Shown one piece after another: positions 51,068 to 60,700 of a stretch of DNA of 64,000 bases (the first letter of the stretch is position 1; every line of letters starts with the position of its first letter). Source of the DNA: Alphaproteobacteria bacterium (lineage in GTDB: Bacteria; Pseudomonadota; Alphaproteobacteria; Micropepsales; Micropepsaceae); contig WGMH01000003.1 of NCBI GenBank assembly GCA_016125165.1, positions 124,001 to 188,000 on the forward strand, written 5' to 3'. The translations under genes were made by a program, and so were the position numbers. Under the pieces are notes generated by a model, which saw only the letters and a list, made by a program, of their open reading frames with translations, was not told where the DNA came from and did not search any database.

Positions 51068-52137
51068 GCCGCGCCGGCTCCCGTGCCAGCCACAGCCGTT
51101 TCAGACTCCGGTGTAGCCTGTTCCGCGATACGGGCATGATCGGCGACAATTTTCGGTAACACGTCCGCCTCCGCCATATCGATCGCCATATCAAGCGCAC
51201 TGGCGAAGCCCAGCGCGTCCGTTCCGCCGTGGCTTTTCACGACCACGCCATTCAAGCCAAGGAAGATGCCGCCGTTTGAAGCCCGCGGATCCAGCTTCCT
51301 CCGCATGGCTATCAATGCGCCGGCAGCAAAAAGTGCACCAATTCGCCCAAGCAGTGACCGCCTCAGACCCGCGCGCAGGAAATTGATGACAACCCGAGCA
51401 GCGCCTTCGGCTGTTTTAAGCGCAATGTTGCCAGTGAACCCATCCGTAACGACCACATCGACAGTGCCTTCGGAAATGTCGTCGCCTTCGACAAAGCCCT
51501 TAAATTCAATCGGAAGCGACACACTGCGCAGGATCTGCGCCGCGGCACGCACCGATTCGTGCCCTTTCAGCTCTTCTTCGCCGACATTCAAAATGCCAAC
51601 AGATGGCCGTTCGAGCCCAAGCACCGCACGCGCAAAAGCCTGCCCCATCACGGCGAAGTCCACGAGCTGTTTGGCGTCGGATTCCACGTTGGCGCCAACG
51701 TCCAAAACCACCGTCTGGCCATGCATGCTTGGCCACAAAGCGGCTATGGCAGGGCGATCGATGCCCTTTAACGTGCGCAGCTGGAACATCGACATCGCCA
51801 TGAGCGCGCCTGTGTTGCCGCACGAAATCACCACTTCCGCTTCACCCTTGGCCACGGATTCGATCGCGCGCCACATACTGGTGTTGCGTCCGCGGCGAAG
51901 CGCTTGGCTAGGCTTGTCTTCCATCCGGACGCGTTCAACCGCGTGATGAATTTCGACCTTTTCAAGGAGCTTGGCGCGCTTCGCAAAAAGCGGTTTCAAT
52001 TCGGCTTCATCACCGTGCAGCAAGAAGCGGACGTTGGGATGACGGATCACCGAACGCGCCAGACCAGCCACAACCACGCCCGGGCCGGCATCGCCGCCCA
52101 TTGCATCGATTGAAACCGTCAAAGTTCGGCCTGCCAT
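51064..52137 (-). CDS. plsX: Phosphate acyltransferase PlsX
   Basis: A 357-aa protein beginning [24 protein letters not shown]. Features: [57 protein letters not shown]. It makes acyl-phosphate from acyl-ACP for phospholipid synthesis. It follows rpmF as usual and overlaps fabH by 4 bases. Confidence 0.97.
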   Translation of the reverse strand: MAGRTLTVSIDAMGGDAGPGVVVAGLARSVIRHPNVRFLLHGDEAELKPLFAKRAKLLEKVEIHHAVERVRMEDKPSQALRRGRNTSMWRAIESVAKGEAEVVISCGNTGALMAMSMFQLRTLKGIDRPAIAALWPSMHGQTVVLDVGANVESDAKQLVDFAVMGQAFARAVLGLERPSVGILNVGEEELKGHESVRAAAQILRSVSLPIEFKGFVEGDDISEGTVDVVVTDGFTGNIALKTAEGAARVVINFLRAGLRRSLLGRIGALFAAGALIAMRRKLDPRASNGGIFLGLNGVVVKSHGGTDALGFASALDMAIDMAEADVLPKIVADHARIAEQATPESETAVAGTGAGAA

Positions 52138-52188
52138 CGCCTCGCCACCTCCGGGTCGCCTTAGCGACCGTTGCCGCCGCGAAACCGG

Positions 52189-52368
52189 TTAGCCCTTGGC
52201 CTTCACAACTTCACGGCCATCGTAATGGCCGCACGAGCCGCAGATATGGTGCGGACGCTTCTGCTCGCCGCAGTTCGGGCATTCCACATGGCTGGTTGGC
52301 GCGAGCTTGTGGTGCGAGCGGCGCATGTTGCGCCGCGACGGCGAGGTCTTTCGCTTGGGAACCGCCAT
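52189..52368 (-). CDS. rpmF: 50S ribosomal protein L32
   Basis: From ATG 52368 a 59-aa protein: [19 protein letters not shown] and a zinc ribbon [19 protein letters not shown] with four Cys. The track start at 52398 adds 10 codons that do not belong. It lies between the DUF177 and plsX genes, the normal order. 51 bases separate it from plsX. Confidence 0.97.
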   Translation of the reverse strand: MAVPKRKTSPSRRNMRRSHHKLAPTSHVECPNCGEQKRPHHICGSCGHYDGREVVKAKG

Positions 52369-52542
52369 GGCGGAACAACTCCATTCAGGCCCGGACAAAT
52401 CCGCCGGATTGCGCCTCTAGGGCGCGCCGGTCCGTTTGTCGGGGCGGGCAAAACAAGGCGCGGAGTGAACCCGAAATGAAGTCTGGATTCAAGTGCGAGA
52501 AAATCGCGGAATTCCGCCCTTTTTCAAGCGAATCACGCCGAG

Positions 52543-53073
52543 CTACCCCTTCTTGAGCTTCGCTAGCACCGCAAACGGGCTCGGTGGTTTGTCGTCACCA
52601 TCTGGCGAGTCGAAGGTCACCCCTGACGCCCTGGGATAGGGGTCCAGGCTCAGGCTGAATTCTTCCAGCAGGGGGGCTGCAAGATCGTAGCGGGGACTGT
52701 CAATATCCTCAGGCCCGTCGTCATCACCGGCGGCCAGCGATAGCTCGCCCGTTACCTGATCTCGCCGCAGGCCGTGAACTACATGAAGCTCCCGCTTTAT
52801 CTGGCGAGTTATGTGAGATGGAACGGGTTCAAGCGACACCACGCAGGTCTGAACGACATCGGCATCCAGCACCGCCTCATACATGAAGCGATTTTGCGAC
52901 CGCCGGGTCAGCGTCACTCTTGCGCGAAAGCTCTCCAAACCGGCGATGTCGGCCCAGTGCGCGATAGCTTTACGCTCTTCAATGGAAGCCTCGATCACCA
53001 ACTCGTCACCGGCATTCGAGAGGCTTGCCAGGTCATAAATGCGCGCGATAGGCGGCAAATAATGTTCACTCAC
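52543..53073 (-). CDS. DUF177/YceD family protein
   Basis: A 176-aa protein with the DUF177 pattern: FRARVTLTRRSQNRFMYEAVLDADVVQTCVVSLEPVPSHI (single Cys kept of the usual motif), and an acidic stretch and C-terminal LLEEFSLSLDPYPR. The family is linked with rpmF in most bacteria and, in some, affects 23S rRNA processing. The ATG overlaps the chaperone stop by 4 bases. The 174 bases before rpmF hold nothing else I can name. Confidence 0.9.
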   Translation of the reverse strand: MSEHYLPPIARIYDLASLSNAGDELVIEASIEERKAIAHWADIAGLESFRARVTLTRRSQNRFMYEAVLDADVVQTCVVSLEPVPSHITRQIKRELHVVHGLRRDQVTGELSLAAGDDDGPEDIDSPRYDLAAPLLEEFSLSLDPYPRASGVTFDSPDGDDKPPSPFAVLAKLKKG

Positions 53074-53579
53074 GGCAATGGTCCGAAATCCAGAATTCCT
53101 GTTGCGATGTCGCAGCTCGCAAGTGCCGCTTTCGCTGACAGCGCATAAACCGCAAGGGCATGCGCATTGGGGTAGTGGCTGTCCTCGCCACGGTAGACAT
53201 TCCGCAATATTGCATCTGCCAGTGCGGGTTCCGACTTCGCCTCGCTATAAACCTTTAGGCGTCCAAAAAACGCATTTCCCATCTGCTTCATGCGGCGCCC
53301 CAGCCCCATGTCGCCCACTCCCAGATCGCGTAATGCTTCCTCGAAACTGATGAACAGCGAGTCTGTCACCTTCTGACAAATGTCCCGCTCGCCCGCGGCG
53401 TTCATGCGCTCCAGGGCAAGCCATGCATGCAAGACAACGATATCGAAGCGGCCATCAATCGTGTCAGGCACAGCCAAACGCGCGAAAAACACGGGCTCAC
53501 GCGCCCGCCGGATGATCTGGCCACAAAGCGCCGCAGCCAGCTTCTTGCGTTCGGAGGCCCGCTTCAGGGCATTCAGCAT
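53070..53579 (-). CDS. Ubiquinol-cytochrome c chaperone (CBP3-type)
   Basis: A 169-aa protein matching the Ubiq_cyt_C_chap family: FDIVVLHAWLALERMNAAG, DSLFISFEEALRDLGVGDMGLGRRMKQMGNAFFGRLKVY. CBP3-like proteins assist assembly of cytochrome bc1. It is upstream of and coupled to DUF177 by 4 bases. The gene pair preceding rpmF-plsX-fabH is usual in this class. Confidence 0.9.
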   Translation of the reverse strand: MLNALKRASERKKLAAALCGQIIRRAREPVFFARLAVPDTIDGRFDIVVLHAWLALERMNAAGERDICQKVTDSLFISFEEALRDLGVGDMGLGRRMKQMGNAFFGRLKVYSEAKSEPALADAILRNVYRGEDSHYPNAHALAVYALSAKAALASCDIATGILDFGPLP

Positions 53580-53666
53580 ATCTGTCGCTCCTTGTTCCCG
53601 CGGGCTTGCGCCGGGACCGCCCCAAGGCTAGCACATCAGTCCGGAGCCAAAGGATCACGGTCTGAT

Positions 53667-54125
53667 ATGCAATCCAGGACGCTTTGTGCGATTTCGCTTA
53701 CCGCAATCCTTCTGACGGGTTGCACGCCTGTTATCAACCAGCGCGGCTACCTCCCCGACCCGATTGCCGAATCCACCCTGAAAGTCGGCACAGATACCAA
53801 GACTTCCATTCAGGAACGCTTGGGCGATCCATCAACGCAGGCCACATTCGGCGGGGACGCCTGGTATTATATCTCCACAACCGAACGCCGGGTCGCCTTC
53901 TTCGATCCCACGGTTACAAAGCGCTCCATCCTTGCCCTATATTTCGACAAGGACGGCAAAATGACGGACCTGAAGCACTTCACGCTGAAGGATGGTCACG
54001 TGGTTGCGTTCGAATCCCGCGAGACGCCCACGCCGGGCCGGGAAATCACCTTCCTGCAGGAACTGTTCAATGCCACACCGGGCGTTCCGCTTGGCGGCGA
54101 CCAGACCCGTTCGCCCGGGCAGTAA
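53667..54125 (+). CDS. bamE: Outer-membrane assembly lipoprotein BamE (SmpA/OmlA)
   Basis: ATG 53667 gives 152 aa with a lipobox LLTGC near residue 19. The body has the BamE fold: TKTSIQERLGDPSTQATFGGDAWYYISTTERR and LALYFDKDGKMTDLKHF. It is a lipoprotein of the Bam machine, anchored to the outer membrane. The track start at 53427 overlaps the divergent chaperone gene. A strong hairpin terminator follows. Confidence 0.92.
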   Translation: MQSRTLCAISLTAILLTGCTPVINQRGYLPDPIAESTLKVGTDTKTSIQERLGDPSTQATFGGDAWYYISTTERRVAFFDPTVTKRSILALYFDKDGKMTDLKHFTLKDGHVVAFESRETPTPGREITFLQELFNATPGVPLGGDQTRSPGQ

Positions 54126-54153
54126 CGCCTCAAAGCGCTTCGACAGAAAGAAA

Positions 54154-54190
54154 AACGGGCGCGCGATCTCTCGCGCGCCCGTTCTTTTTT
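54154..54190. terminator. Bidirectional terminator between bamE and hppA
   Basis: AACGGGCGCGCGA-TCTC-TCGCGCGCCCGTT forms a 13-bp stem followed by CTTTTTT on the plus strand; an A run precedes it, so it also serves the minus-strand hppA. Convergent genes end on either side. Confidence 0.88.
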
Positions 54191-54198
54191 GTCGAAGA

Positions 54199-56349
54199 TC
54201 AGCCCAGATGCGCGAGCGTCGCCAGAAGCAGCAGCGCTACGATGTTGGTGATCTTGATCATCGGGTTCACCGCCGGACCTGCGGTATCCTTGTAGGGATC
54301 GCCGACAGTGTCACCGGTCACCGCAGCCTTGTGAGCGTCGGAACCTTTGCCGCCGAAGTGGCCGTCTTCGATGTACTTCTTCGCGTTGTCCCACGCGCCG
54401 CCGCCCGAGGTCATCGAGATGGCAACGAACAGACCCGTGACAATCACGCCGAGCAGCATGGCGCCGAGCGCGCTGAACGCTTCGCCCTTGCCTGCGACCC
54501 AGTTCACGACGAAGTAGACGACGATCGGCGACAGAACCGGCAGCAGCGAGGGGATGATCATCTCGCGGATGGCGGCCTTGGTCAGGATGTCCACGGCGCG
54601 GCCATAAAGTGGCTTCTGCTTGCCTTCCATGATGCCCGGCATTTCGCGGAATTGCTTGCGCACTTCCTCGACGACCGCACCGGCGGCACGACCAACCGCA
54701 GTCATCGCAATGCCGCCGAAGAGGTATGGCAGAAGACCGCCAAGCAGCAGACCGATCACCACATAGGGATTCTGCAGCGAGAAGTTCAACTCCACGCCAC
54801 GGAAATACGAGAAGGCCGTGGACGCACCCGAATTGGCTTCACCAATGAAGTAGGTCAGGTCTGAGCTGTAAGCTGCGAACAGCACCAGCGCACCGAGGCC
54901 CGCCGAACCAATCGCATAGCCCTTCGTCACGGCCTTGGTTGTGTTGCCCACCGCGTCGAGCGCGTCAGTGGTCTTGCGCACGTCGCCTTCAAGCCCCGCC
55001 ATTTCGGCAATACCGCCCGCGTTATCCGTCACCGGACCGAAGGCATCGAGGGCCACGATCATACCGGCAAGCGCGAGCATGGTGGACACCGCGATGGCGA
55101 TGCCGAACAAGCCAGCAAGCGTATACGTCACGCCAATGCCAACGCAGATGACGATCGCCGGCATGGCCGTCGACTCCATCGACACCGCGAGGCCCTGAAT
55201 GACGTTTGTGCCGTGGCCCGTGCGCGAGGCTTCCGCGATCACCTTAACCGGACGGAAGTTCGTGCCGGTGTAGTACTCGGTGATCCACACGATAAGGCCC
55301 GTGACGACAAGACCGGTGACGCCGCACCAGAACAGGTCGAGACCCGTGAAGGCGCCGCCGCTGCTCTTCTGCATGACCGACGACAGTCCGACGATCAGAT
55401 CGGTAAGCGGATAAAGGCCAATCAGCGACAGAACACCCGTCGCGATCACGCCCTTGTAGAGCGCGCCCATGATGTTGTTGTTGCGGCCCAGACGCACAAA
55501 GAACGTGCCGATGATCGAGGTCACAATGCACATCGCCGCGATCGTCAGCGGATAGAGCATCAGGGCGCTCTGTTGTTCGCCCACGAAGTAGATCGAGGCC
55601 AGAACCATCGTGGCGACCGTCGTCACCGCGTAGGTTTCAAACAGGTCAGCTGCCATGCCCGCGCAGTCGCCCACGTTGTCGCCAACGTTATCGGCGATGG
55701 TGGCGGGATTGCGTGGATCATCTTCCGGAATTCCCGCTTCAACCTTGCCCACCATGTCGCCGCCCACGTCCGCACCTTTGGTGAAGATGCCGCCGCCGAG
55801 ACGGGCGAAGATGGAGATGAGCGATGCGCCGAAACCAAGAGCCACCAGAGAGTCGACAATCACGCGGCCCTGCGTCGGATCGGAGGCATCAAGCCCAAGG
55901 CCAGCCTTGAGATAGGCATAGTACCCAGCCACGCCGAGGAGGCCGAGGCCGGCAACCAGCAGGCCTGTGACAGCACCCGCCTTGAACGCCACCGACAGCC
56001 CCTGCGCCAGCCCCTGCCGCGCGGCTTCCGTCGTGCGCACGTTTGCGCGAACCGAAACGTTCATGCCGATGTACCCGGCAAGACCCGACAACGCCGCGCC
56101 GATAAAGAAGCCGACCGCAACGTGCCAGCTGAACAGAGCGAACGCCGCCACGAAAATCACCGCACCAACGATGCCGATGGTCGTGTACTGGCGATTGAGA
56201 TATGCCGCCGCGCCTTCCTGGATCGCGCCAGCGATCTCCTGCATGCGCTCATTGCCCGCGCTCTTGCTGAGCACGGAACGGACTGTGACTCCGCCGTAGA
56301 TCAGCGCGAGGATCGCGCAAGCCAATACAAGTGTAAGCTCCAAGCTCAT
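54199..56349 (-). CDS. hppA: Membrane proton-translocating pyrophosphatase
   Basis: A 716-aa protein with about 16 helices. Substrate motifs: [20 protein letters not shown] and [21 protein letters not shown], with [17 protein letters not shown]. The [16 protein letters not shown] segment carries Lys at the position that is Ala in K+-dependent enzymes, so it is of the K+-independent H+-pumping type. It hydrolyses pyrophosphate and pumps protons across the inner membrane. The gene is monocistronic and ends at the bidirectional terminator. Length normal. Confidence 0.97.
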   Translation of the reverse strand: MSLELTLVLACAILALIYGGVTVRSVLSKSAGNERMQEIAGAIQEGAAAYLNRQYTTIGIVGAVIFVAAFALFSWHVAVGFFIGAALSGLAGYIGMNVSVRANVRTTEAARQGLAQGLSVAFKAGAVTGLLVAGLGLLGVAGYYAYLKAGLGLDASDPTQGRVIVDSLVALGFGASLISIFARLGGGIFTKGADVGGDMVGKVEAGIPEDDPRNPATIADNVGDNVGDCAGMAADLFETYAVTTVATMVLASIYFVGEQQSALMLYPLTIAAMCIVTSIIGTFFVRLGRNNNIMGALYKGVIATGVLSLIGLYPLTDLIVGLSSVMQKSSGGAFTGLDLFWCGVTGLVVTGLIVWITEYYTGTNFRPVKVIAEASRTGHGTNVIQGLAVSMESTAMPAIVICVGIGVTYTLAGLFGIAIAVSTMLALAGMIVALDAFGPVTDNAGGIAEMAGLEGDVRKTTDALDAVGNTTKAVTKGYAIGSAGLGALVLFAAYSSDLTYFIGEANSGASTAFSYFRGVELNFSLQNPYVVIGLLLGGLLPYLFGGIAMTAVGRAAGAVVEEVRKQFREMPGIMEGKQKPLYGRAVDILTKAAIREMIIPSLLPVLSPIVVYFVVNWVAGKGEAFSALGAMLLGVIVTGLFVAISMTSGGGAWDNAKKYIEDGHFGGKGSDAHKAAVTGDTVGDPYKDTAGPAVNPMIKITNIVALLLLATLAHLG

Positions 56350-56570
56350 CGCCTTATTTCCTTTGCCCTACCTGTCAGGATGTGTCTGAAGGGCGCGAAC
56401 TCGCGCGCCGCTCCCCCAAAAAACTTGCAATTGCCCCGGCTCGCCCAGTGGGGTCCCCGAGGGCGCGCGAACATGCCAAAAGCGCATAGCTGGTGCAATT
56501 AGGTAATGGGGGCAAAAAACCGCACCGCTACAGTCGGATATCCGGGCCCAAATCCGCCCCGGAAATGGCC

Positions 56571-57023
56571 TTAATTCGTAGCCGCCCGGGGCGTAGGCGC
56601 GGGCCGAAGCTGGGTCACCTGGATCTGGATGAAGCAGAAATCCTTCACCTTGCCCTGCCCCATGATTCGCTTCACATCGGCCAAAAGGCGGCTGCGCAGG
56701 GCCTCTTCATCCACTGTGGCAGGGTCGTCTTCCTTACCGATGGGCGTGCCGTTCACATCGCGTACAAAGGCATCCTGAATGAATGCGGTCTTCATGCGCA
56801 CATCTATGGCCGCTGTCTGCGAGGTCGCAACGATCTTGCTGGACACATATGCGTAGGCGATCAATTTCTCGTCCACGATGATCGGCGCGATCAGATAGGG
56901 CATTTCCACTGTGGAGCCTGCATCCGTCGAGTTTTTCTCCGCGGGCTTTTTCTCCGCTTCCGACGCAAGTGCGGGCGCGGCCAGTACGCAGGACAGGATC
57001 AGCATGGGCAGTATGCGGCGCAT
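56571..57023 (-). CDS. Exported hypothetical protein, faint FliL-like C terminus
   Basis: ATG 57023 gives 150 aa with a signal peptide (RRILPMLILSCVLAAPALAS). A Lys/Glu-rich linker leads to EMPYLIAPIIVDEKLIAYAYV and a C-terminal RSRLLADVKRIMGQGKVKDFCFIQIQVTQ, whose spacing recalls the end of FliL (helix, G-x-G-K-V, then two strands). No flagellar genes are nearby, so a flagellar role is doubtful. It follows thiL by 40 bases on the same strand. The stretch 56350-56570 between it and hppA holds nothing I can name. Confidence 0.65.
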   Translation of the reverse strand: MRRILPMLILSCVLAAPALASEAEKKPAEKNSTDAGSTVEMPYLIAPIIVDEKLIAYAYVSSKIVATSQTAAIDVRMKTAFIQDAFVRDVNGTPIGKEDDPATVDEEALRSRLLADVKRIMGQGKVKDFCFIQIQVTQLRPAPTPRAATN

Positions 57024-57063
57024 TGCGTGAGGCTGACAAAACAGAGTGAACAACTGGTTACCC

Positions 57064-58050
57064 TCAGAAATGCGTGTAACCCGCCTCAGACAGGGAAATA
57101 AGGTTTCCCGCGCGATCCAGCAATCCGGTTCCCGAGCCTTGCTCGACCCGCCCTATTTCACTGACACGCACACCGCAGTCCCGTGCCGCCGCAAAAATGG
57201 CATTCCGGCTCGACTGCGGGGCCGTGAAGGCTATCTGATAGTCGTCGCCTGCGACGACGGCCCTTTGAACCACGCCTTTGCCCCACAGTTTCTCAAGAGC
57301 TTCCGAGAGCGGAACCTGCGCGGAATCCACAACGATGCGCACATCGGAAACCTCCGCGACGTGGCCAAGGTCGGCCATGAGGCCATCCGAGACATCCAAT
57401 GATGCAGATGCAATGCCTCGCAATCGGGCGCCGAATTCCGGCGACGGGCTTGGACAGCGATAGCTTGAAATCAGAAATGTTCGGGCGTCGTCTGAAAGCT
57501 GAGCGCCGCCGCCCCTCAGAATCTCGAGGCCCCCGCCGGCATCCCCTATGGTGCCCGTCACGAACACAAGGTCGCCCGGCCTCGCGCCCGCACGGCGAAT
57601 GGCTTCACCTCTCGGCACGGTACCGATCATGGAGATGGAGATCGTGACGGGTCCCGGCGTGGCGGTCGTATCTCCACCCAACAAAGAAATGCCCCACGCT
57701 TTTTGGTCCCGGGCAAGACCCTCGGCGAACGCGGTGAGCCAGGGCATCGAAGTCTGCTGTGGAATGCTCAACGAAAGCAGGTAGCCGGTTGGCGTGGCAC
57801 CCTTTGCCGCCAGATCCGAAACGTTTACGCGCAGCGCTTTCTGCGCCACCAGATCCGCGGGATCGGCGGCAAAAAAATGTACGCCTTCAACAATCGCATC
57901 CGTCTTGAGCACCAAATCCTGGCCAGCGGGAGGCGCAAGCAGCGCTACGTCATCTCGCAATCCATAGGCACCGGGGTCGGTCGCGAGCGGCGCAAATAGC
58001 TGCGCAATAAGTTCGAATTCGCCAGGACGGCTAGAACTGGAGCTCGTCAT
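57064..58050 (-). CDS. thiL: Thiamine-monophosphate kinase
   Basis: A 328-aa PurM-like kinase: LRDDVALLAPPAGQDLVLKTDAIVEGVHF, ALRVNVSDLAAKGATPTGYLLSL, LLGGDTTATPGPVTISISMIG, ASLDVSDGLMADLGHVAEVSDV. It converts thiamine phosphate to the diphosphate. ATG 58050 lies inside nusB (20-base overlap), and both genes are coupled. It is typical at the end of the riboflavin block. Confidence 0.95.
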   Translation of the reverse strand: MTSSSSSRPGEFELIAQLFAPLATDPGAYGLRDDVALLAPPAGQDLVLKTDAIVEGVHFFAADPADLVAQKALRVNVSDLAAKGATPTGYLLSLSIPQQTSMPWLTAFAEGLARDQKAWGISLLGGDTTATPGPVTISISMIGTVPRGEAIRRAGARPGDLVFVTGTIGDAGGGLEILRGGGAQLSDDARTFLISSYRCPSPSPEFGARLRGIASASLDVSDGLMADLGHVAEVSDVRIVVDSAQVPLSEALEKLWGKGVVQRAVVAGDDYQIAFTAPQSSRNAIFAAARDCGVRVSEIGRVEQGSGTGLLDRAGNLISLSEAGYTHF

Positions 58051-58519
58051 CGGGCGGCACCTCACCGAATTCGGGAGCGCGCTTTCTGTGGGCGAGTTTG
58101 TCGAGCACCGCGTTCACAAACGATGGCTCCTCGCCCTGAAAGAACGCGTGCGCGATTTCCATGTACTCATCGATCACCACTTTGGCAGGAACGTCCTTTC
58201 GGGCGATCAGCTCATAAACACCGGCACGCAAAATTGCGCGGAGAATGGAATCGATGCGTTGAAGCTTCCAGCCTTCTGCAAGTCCCCGCGCGATGGCCCG
58301 ATCGATTTCGACCTGATGATGCGGAACACCGCGCACGAGATCGCCAAAGAACGTCTCATCGGGCTCGCCAGGAGAAAGCTCTGTATCGCGGCCGAACCGA
58401 TGATCGACAAACTCCTGTGCCACCTCCTCCGCATCCGCCCCGGCGAGTTCCATCTGATAAATGGCCTGAACCGCCGCGAGCCTCGCGGCCCGGCGCGCTT
58501 GCGGATTGGTGTCGCTCAT
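58031..58519 (-). CDS. nusB: Transcription antitermination factor NusB
   Basis: A 162-aa protein from ATG 58519: [85 protein letters not shown]. It binds boxA RNA with S10 in rRNA antitermination. ribH's stop overlaps its start by 4 bases. The track's start at 58564 is inside ribH. Confidence 0.96.
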   Translation of the reverse strand: MSDTNPQARRAARLAAVQAIYQMELAGADAEEVAQEFVDHRFGRDTELSPGEPDETFFGDLVRGVPHHQVEIDRAIARGLAEGWKLQRIDSILRAILRAGVYELIARKDVPAKVVIDEYMEIAHAFFQGEEPSFVNAVLDKLAHRKRAPEFGEVPPDDELQF

Positions 58520-58974
58520 CGATGCACGCCAAGCCGCGTACGAATGGCCATCAGCGCCAGACAAGCGCGCGCCGCATCTCCGCCCTTGTCGAGCCGGTCG
58601 CGCGCGGCGCGTTCAAGCGCCTGCTCTTCGTTCTCGACCGTGAGAATACCGTTGCCGATGCACAGCCCATGATCGAGCCCCAGGCGCATCAGGCCCGCCG
58701 ACGACTGATTGGCGACGATCTCGAAATGATATGTCTCGCCCCGGATCACGCAGCCGAGCGCGATGAAGCCATCGAAGGTCTTGCCCGCACCCTCACCCGC
58801 CTTGGCGGCAAACAGGATTGCAGACGGAATCTCGAGTGCCCCCGGAACCGCGATGCGCTCGAAATGTGCGCCCGCCTTCTCCAGCGCTGCCGTCGCACCG
58901 TCCAGAAGCGCATCGGAGATGTGCGCGTAAAACCGCGCCTCGACGATCAGAATATTGGGAGGGCTCGTAACCAT
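58516..58974 (-). CDS. ribH: 6,7-dimethyl-8-ribityllumazine synthase
   Basis: A 152-aa protein: [80 protein letters not shown] and [17 protein letters not shown]. It condenses the ribityl-pyrimidine with dihydroxybutanone phosphate. Start shares a base with the ribB(X) stop (TGATG). The His in TYHFE is the proton donor. Confidence 0.96.
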   Translation of the reverse strand: MVTSPPNILIVEARFYAHISDALLDGATAALEKAGAHFERIAVPGALEIPSAILFAAKAGEGAGKTFDGFIALGCVIRGETYHFEIVANQSSAGLMRLGLDHGLCIGNGILTVENEEQALERAARDRLDKGGDAARACLALMAIRTRLGVHR

Positions 58975-60101
58975 CAGCTTTCCTTGGTGCCGCGAATGGG
59001 ATGGGTCCCAACGATATTAAGGCCGTACCCATCCAGTGCCACGATCTTCTTTTCCGGGGTATCGGTGAGAAGGACCATTTCCTTGATGCCCAGATCGAGC
59101 AGAATCTGGGCGCCCACGCCATACTCCTTGACGCGGCGGCGGTCGATATCCTCATCGACACGCTTGAGGACCACGTCGGAGATGAAGGTGGGCCGCGTCT
59201 GCCGCAATACGACAACGACCCCTCGCCCCTTCTCCGCGATGATGCGCATGGACTCGCCCAGCACATCCCGCTCATAGGGCTTGTATGACAGCAGGTCGCT
59301 GAAGATGTTGAGCGCGTGCATGCGCACCAGCACCGGCTCATCCGTCGTGATGTCGCCTTTGATCAGCGCCACATGTTCGGCGTATTCCATCGTGTTCACA
59401 TAGACATTCATGTTCCATGTGCCGCCATTATGGCTCTCAAAGGTGGTTTCGACCGCGCGCTCAACCAGATGATCATATTTCCGGCGATAGGCGATCAGGT
59501 CGGAAATCGTTCCGATCTTCAGACCATGCAACTGCGCAAAAGGCACGAGGTCCGGCAGACGGGCCATCGTGCCATCGTCATTCATGATCTCGCAGATCAC
59601 GCCCGCCGGATTGAGGCCCGCCAGGCGCGCAATATCGACAGAGGCTTCCGTGTGGCCCGCGCGGACAAGCGTGCCGCCATCGCGCGCAACCAGCGGGAAC
59701 ACGTGGCCAGGCATCGTGATGTCCTGCGGGCCCTTGGTTGAATCGATGGCGACAGAAATCGTGTGGGCACGATCGTGAGCCGAAATACCGGTTGAAATGC
59801 CCTCACGTGCCTCGATGGAGACGGTGAATGCCGTTTGCAGCGGCGTCCCGTTGGTCTGCGTCATCATCGGGATCTGCAGTTCGTTCGCGCGCTTTTGTGT
59901 CAGCGCCAGGCAGATGAGCCCACGTCCATATTTCGCCATGAAGTTGATGGATTGCGGCGTACACATCTGCGCCGGAATGACGAGATCGCCTTCGTTCTCG
60001 CGATCATCGGCGTCCATCAGGATGAACATCTTGCCGTTGCGCGCATCCTCGATCACGTCTTCGATCTTGGAAATGTAATCGTGATAAACCGACACATTCA
60101 T
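58974..60101 (-). CDS. ribB: 3,4-dihydroxy-2-butanone-4-phosphate synthase with degenerate GTP cyclohydrolase II half (RibBX-like)
   Basis: A 375-aa two-domain protein. Residues 1 to about 205 are an intact DHBP synthase: [54 protein letters not shown]. Residues about 210-375 have the RibA outline ([55 protein letters not shown]) but lack the three zinc Cys of RibA (SECLTGD...RCDCG) and the GRGIGL segment, so GTP cyclohydrolase activity is unlikely. RibBX proteins of this type are described in other Proteobacteria. A separate RibA would be needed elsewhere. Overlaps ribE by 4 bases. Confidence 0.92.
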   Translation of the reverse strand: MNVSVYHDYISKIEDVIEDARNGKMFILMDADDRENEGDLVIPAQMCTPQSINFMAKYGRGLICLALTQKRANELQIPMMTQTNGTPLQTAFTVSIEAREGISTGISAHDRAHTISVAIDSTKGPQDITMPGHVFPLVARDGGTLVRAGHTEASVDIARLAGLNPAGVICEIMNDDGTMARLPDLVPFAQLHGLKIGTISDLIAYRRKYDHLVERAVETTFESHNGGTWNMNVYVNTMEYAEHVALIKGDITTDEPVLVRMHALNIFSDLLSYKPYERDVLGESMRIIAEKGRGVVVVLRQTRPTFISDVVLKRVDEDIDRRRVKEYGVGAQILLDLGIKEMVLLTDTPEKKIVALDGYGLNIVGTHPIRGTKES

Positions 60102-60691
60102 GATTTCACCAGCCGCGCCACATAGCGCGCCATCAGATCGACTTCGAGATTGACCTTGCCACCGCGTTTCGCGCCGCCAAGCGTTGTGACCTTCTGCGTG
60201 TGCGGAATGATGTTCACGCCGAAACGTGCGCCATCGACATCATTGACCGTCAGTGAGACACCGTCGATGCACACGGAGCCTTTCGGCGCAATGAAGCGCG
60301 CGAGCGCCACCGGCACCTGAAAGGTCAGCCGCGTGGATTCGCCGTCCGGTTTGATTTCCACAATGTCCGCCACGCCATCGACATGGCCGGTGACGATGTG
60401 ACCGCCTAGTTCATCGCCCACGCGCATCGGCCGTTCGAGATTGACCTTCGTGCCGGGCTTCCAGGAGCCGAGAGTCGTTTTCGACAACGTCTCCCCGGAG
60501 GCGGTGAAGGCGAACCAGCGATCCTTGGTGGAGCCCTTGTCCACAACGGTCATGCACGCGCCGCTGCAGGCTATCGAAGCTCCCATGTCGATCTGGCTCA
60601 CGTCATAGTGCGTGGCGATAACGACGTGCAGGTCGCCGCGCTGCTCCACATGGCGTACTTCGCCGACATCGGTGACAATTCCCGTGAACAT
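60098..60691 (-). CDS. ribE: Riboflavin synthase alpha chain
   Basis: A 197-aa protein built from two barrel repeats: MFTGIVTDVGEVRHVEQRGDLHVVIATHYD and GGHIVTGHVDGVADIVEIKPDGESTRLTFQVP. The first has a CSGACMTV loop. It dismutates two lumazines to riboflavin. 9 bases after ribD, 4-base overlap with ribB(X). Standard length. Confidence 0.96.
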   Translation of the reverse strand: MFTGIVTDVGEVRHVEQRGDLHVVIATHYDVSQIDMGASIACSGACMTVVDKGSTKDRWFAFTASGETLSKTTLGSWKPGTKVNLERPMRVGDELGGHIVTGHVDGVADIVEIKPDGESTRLTFQVPVALARFIAPKGSVCIDGVSLTVNDVDGARFGVNIIPHTQKVTTLGGAKRGGKVNLEVDLMARYVARLVKS

Positions 60692-60700
60692 GCGATCCTT

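Noticed and set aside
55213-56502. 429-aa plus-strand ORF
   Set aside because: Antisense to hppA; highly charged shadow frame.
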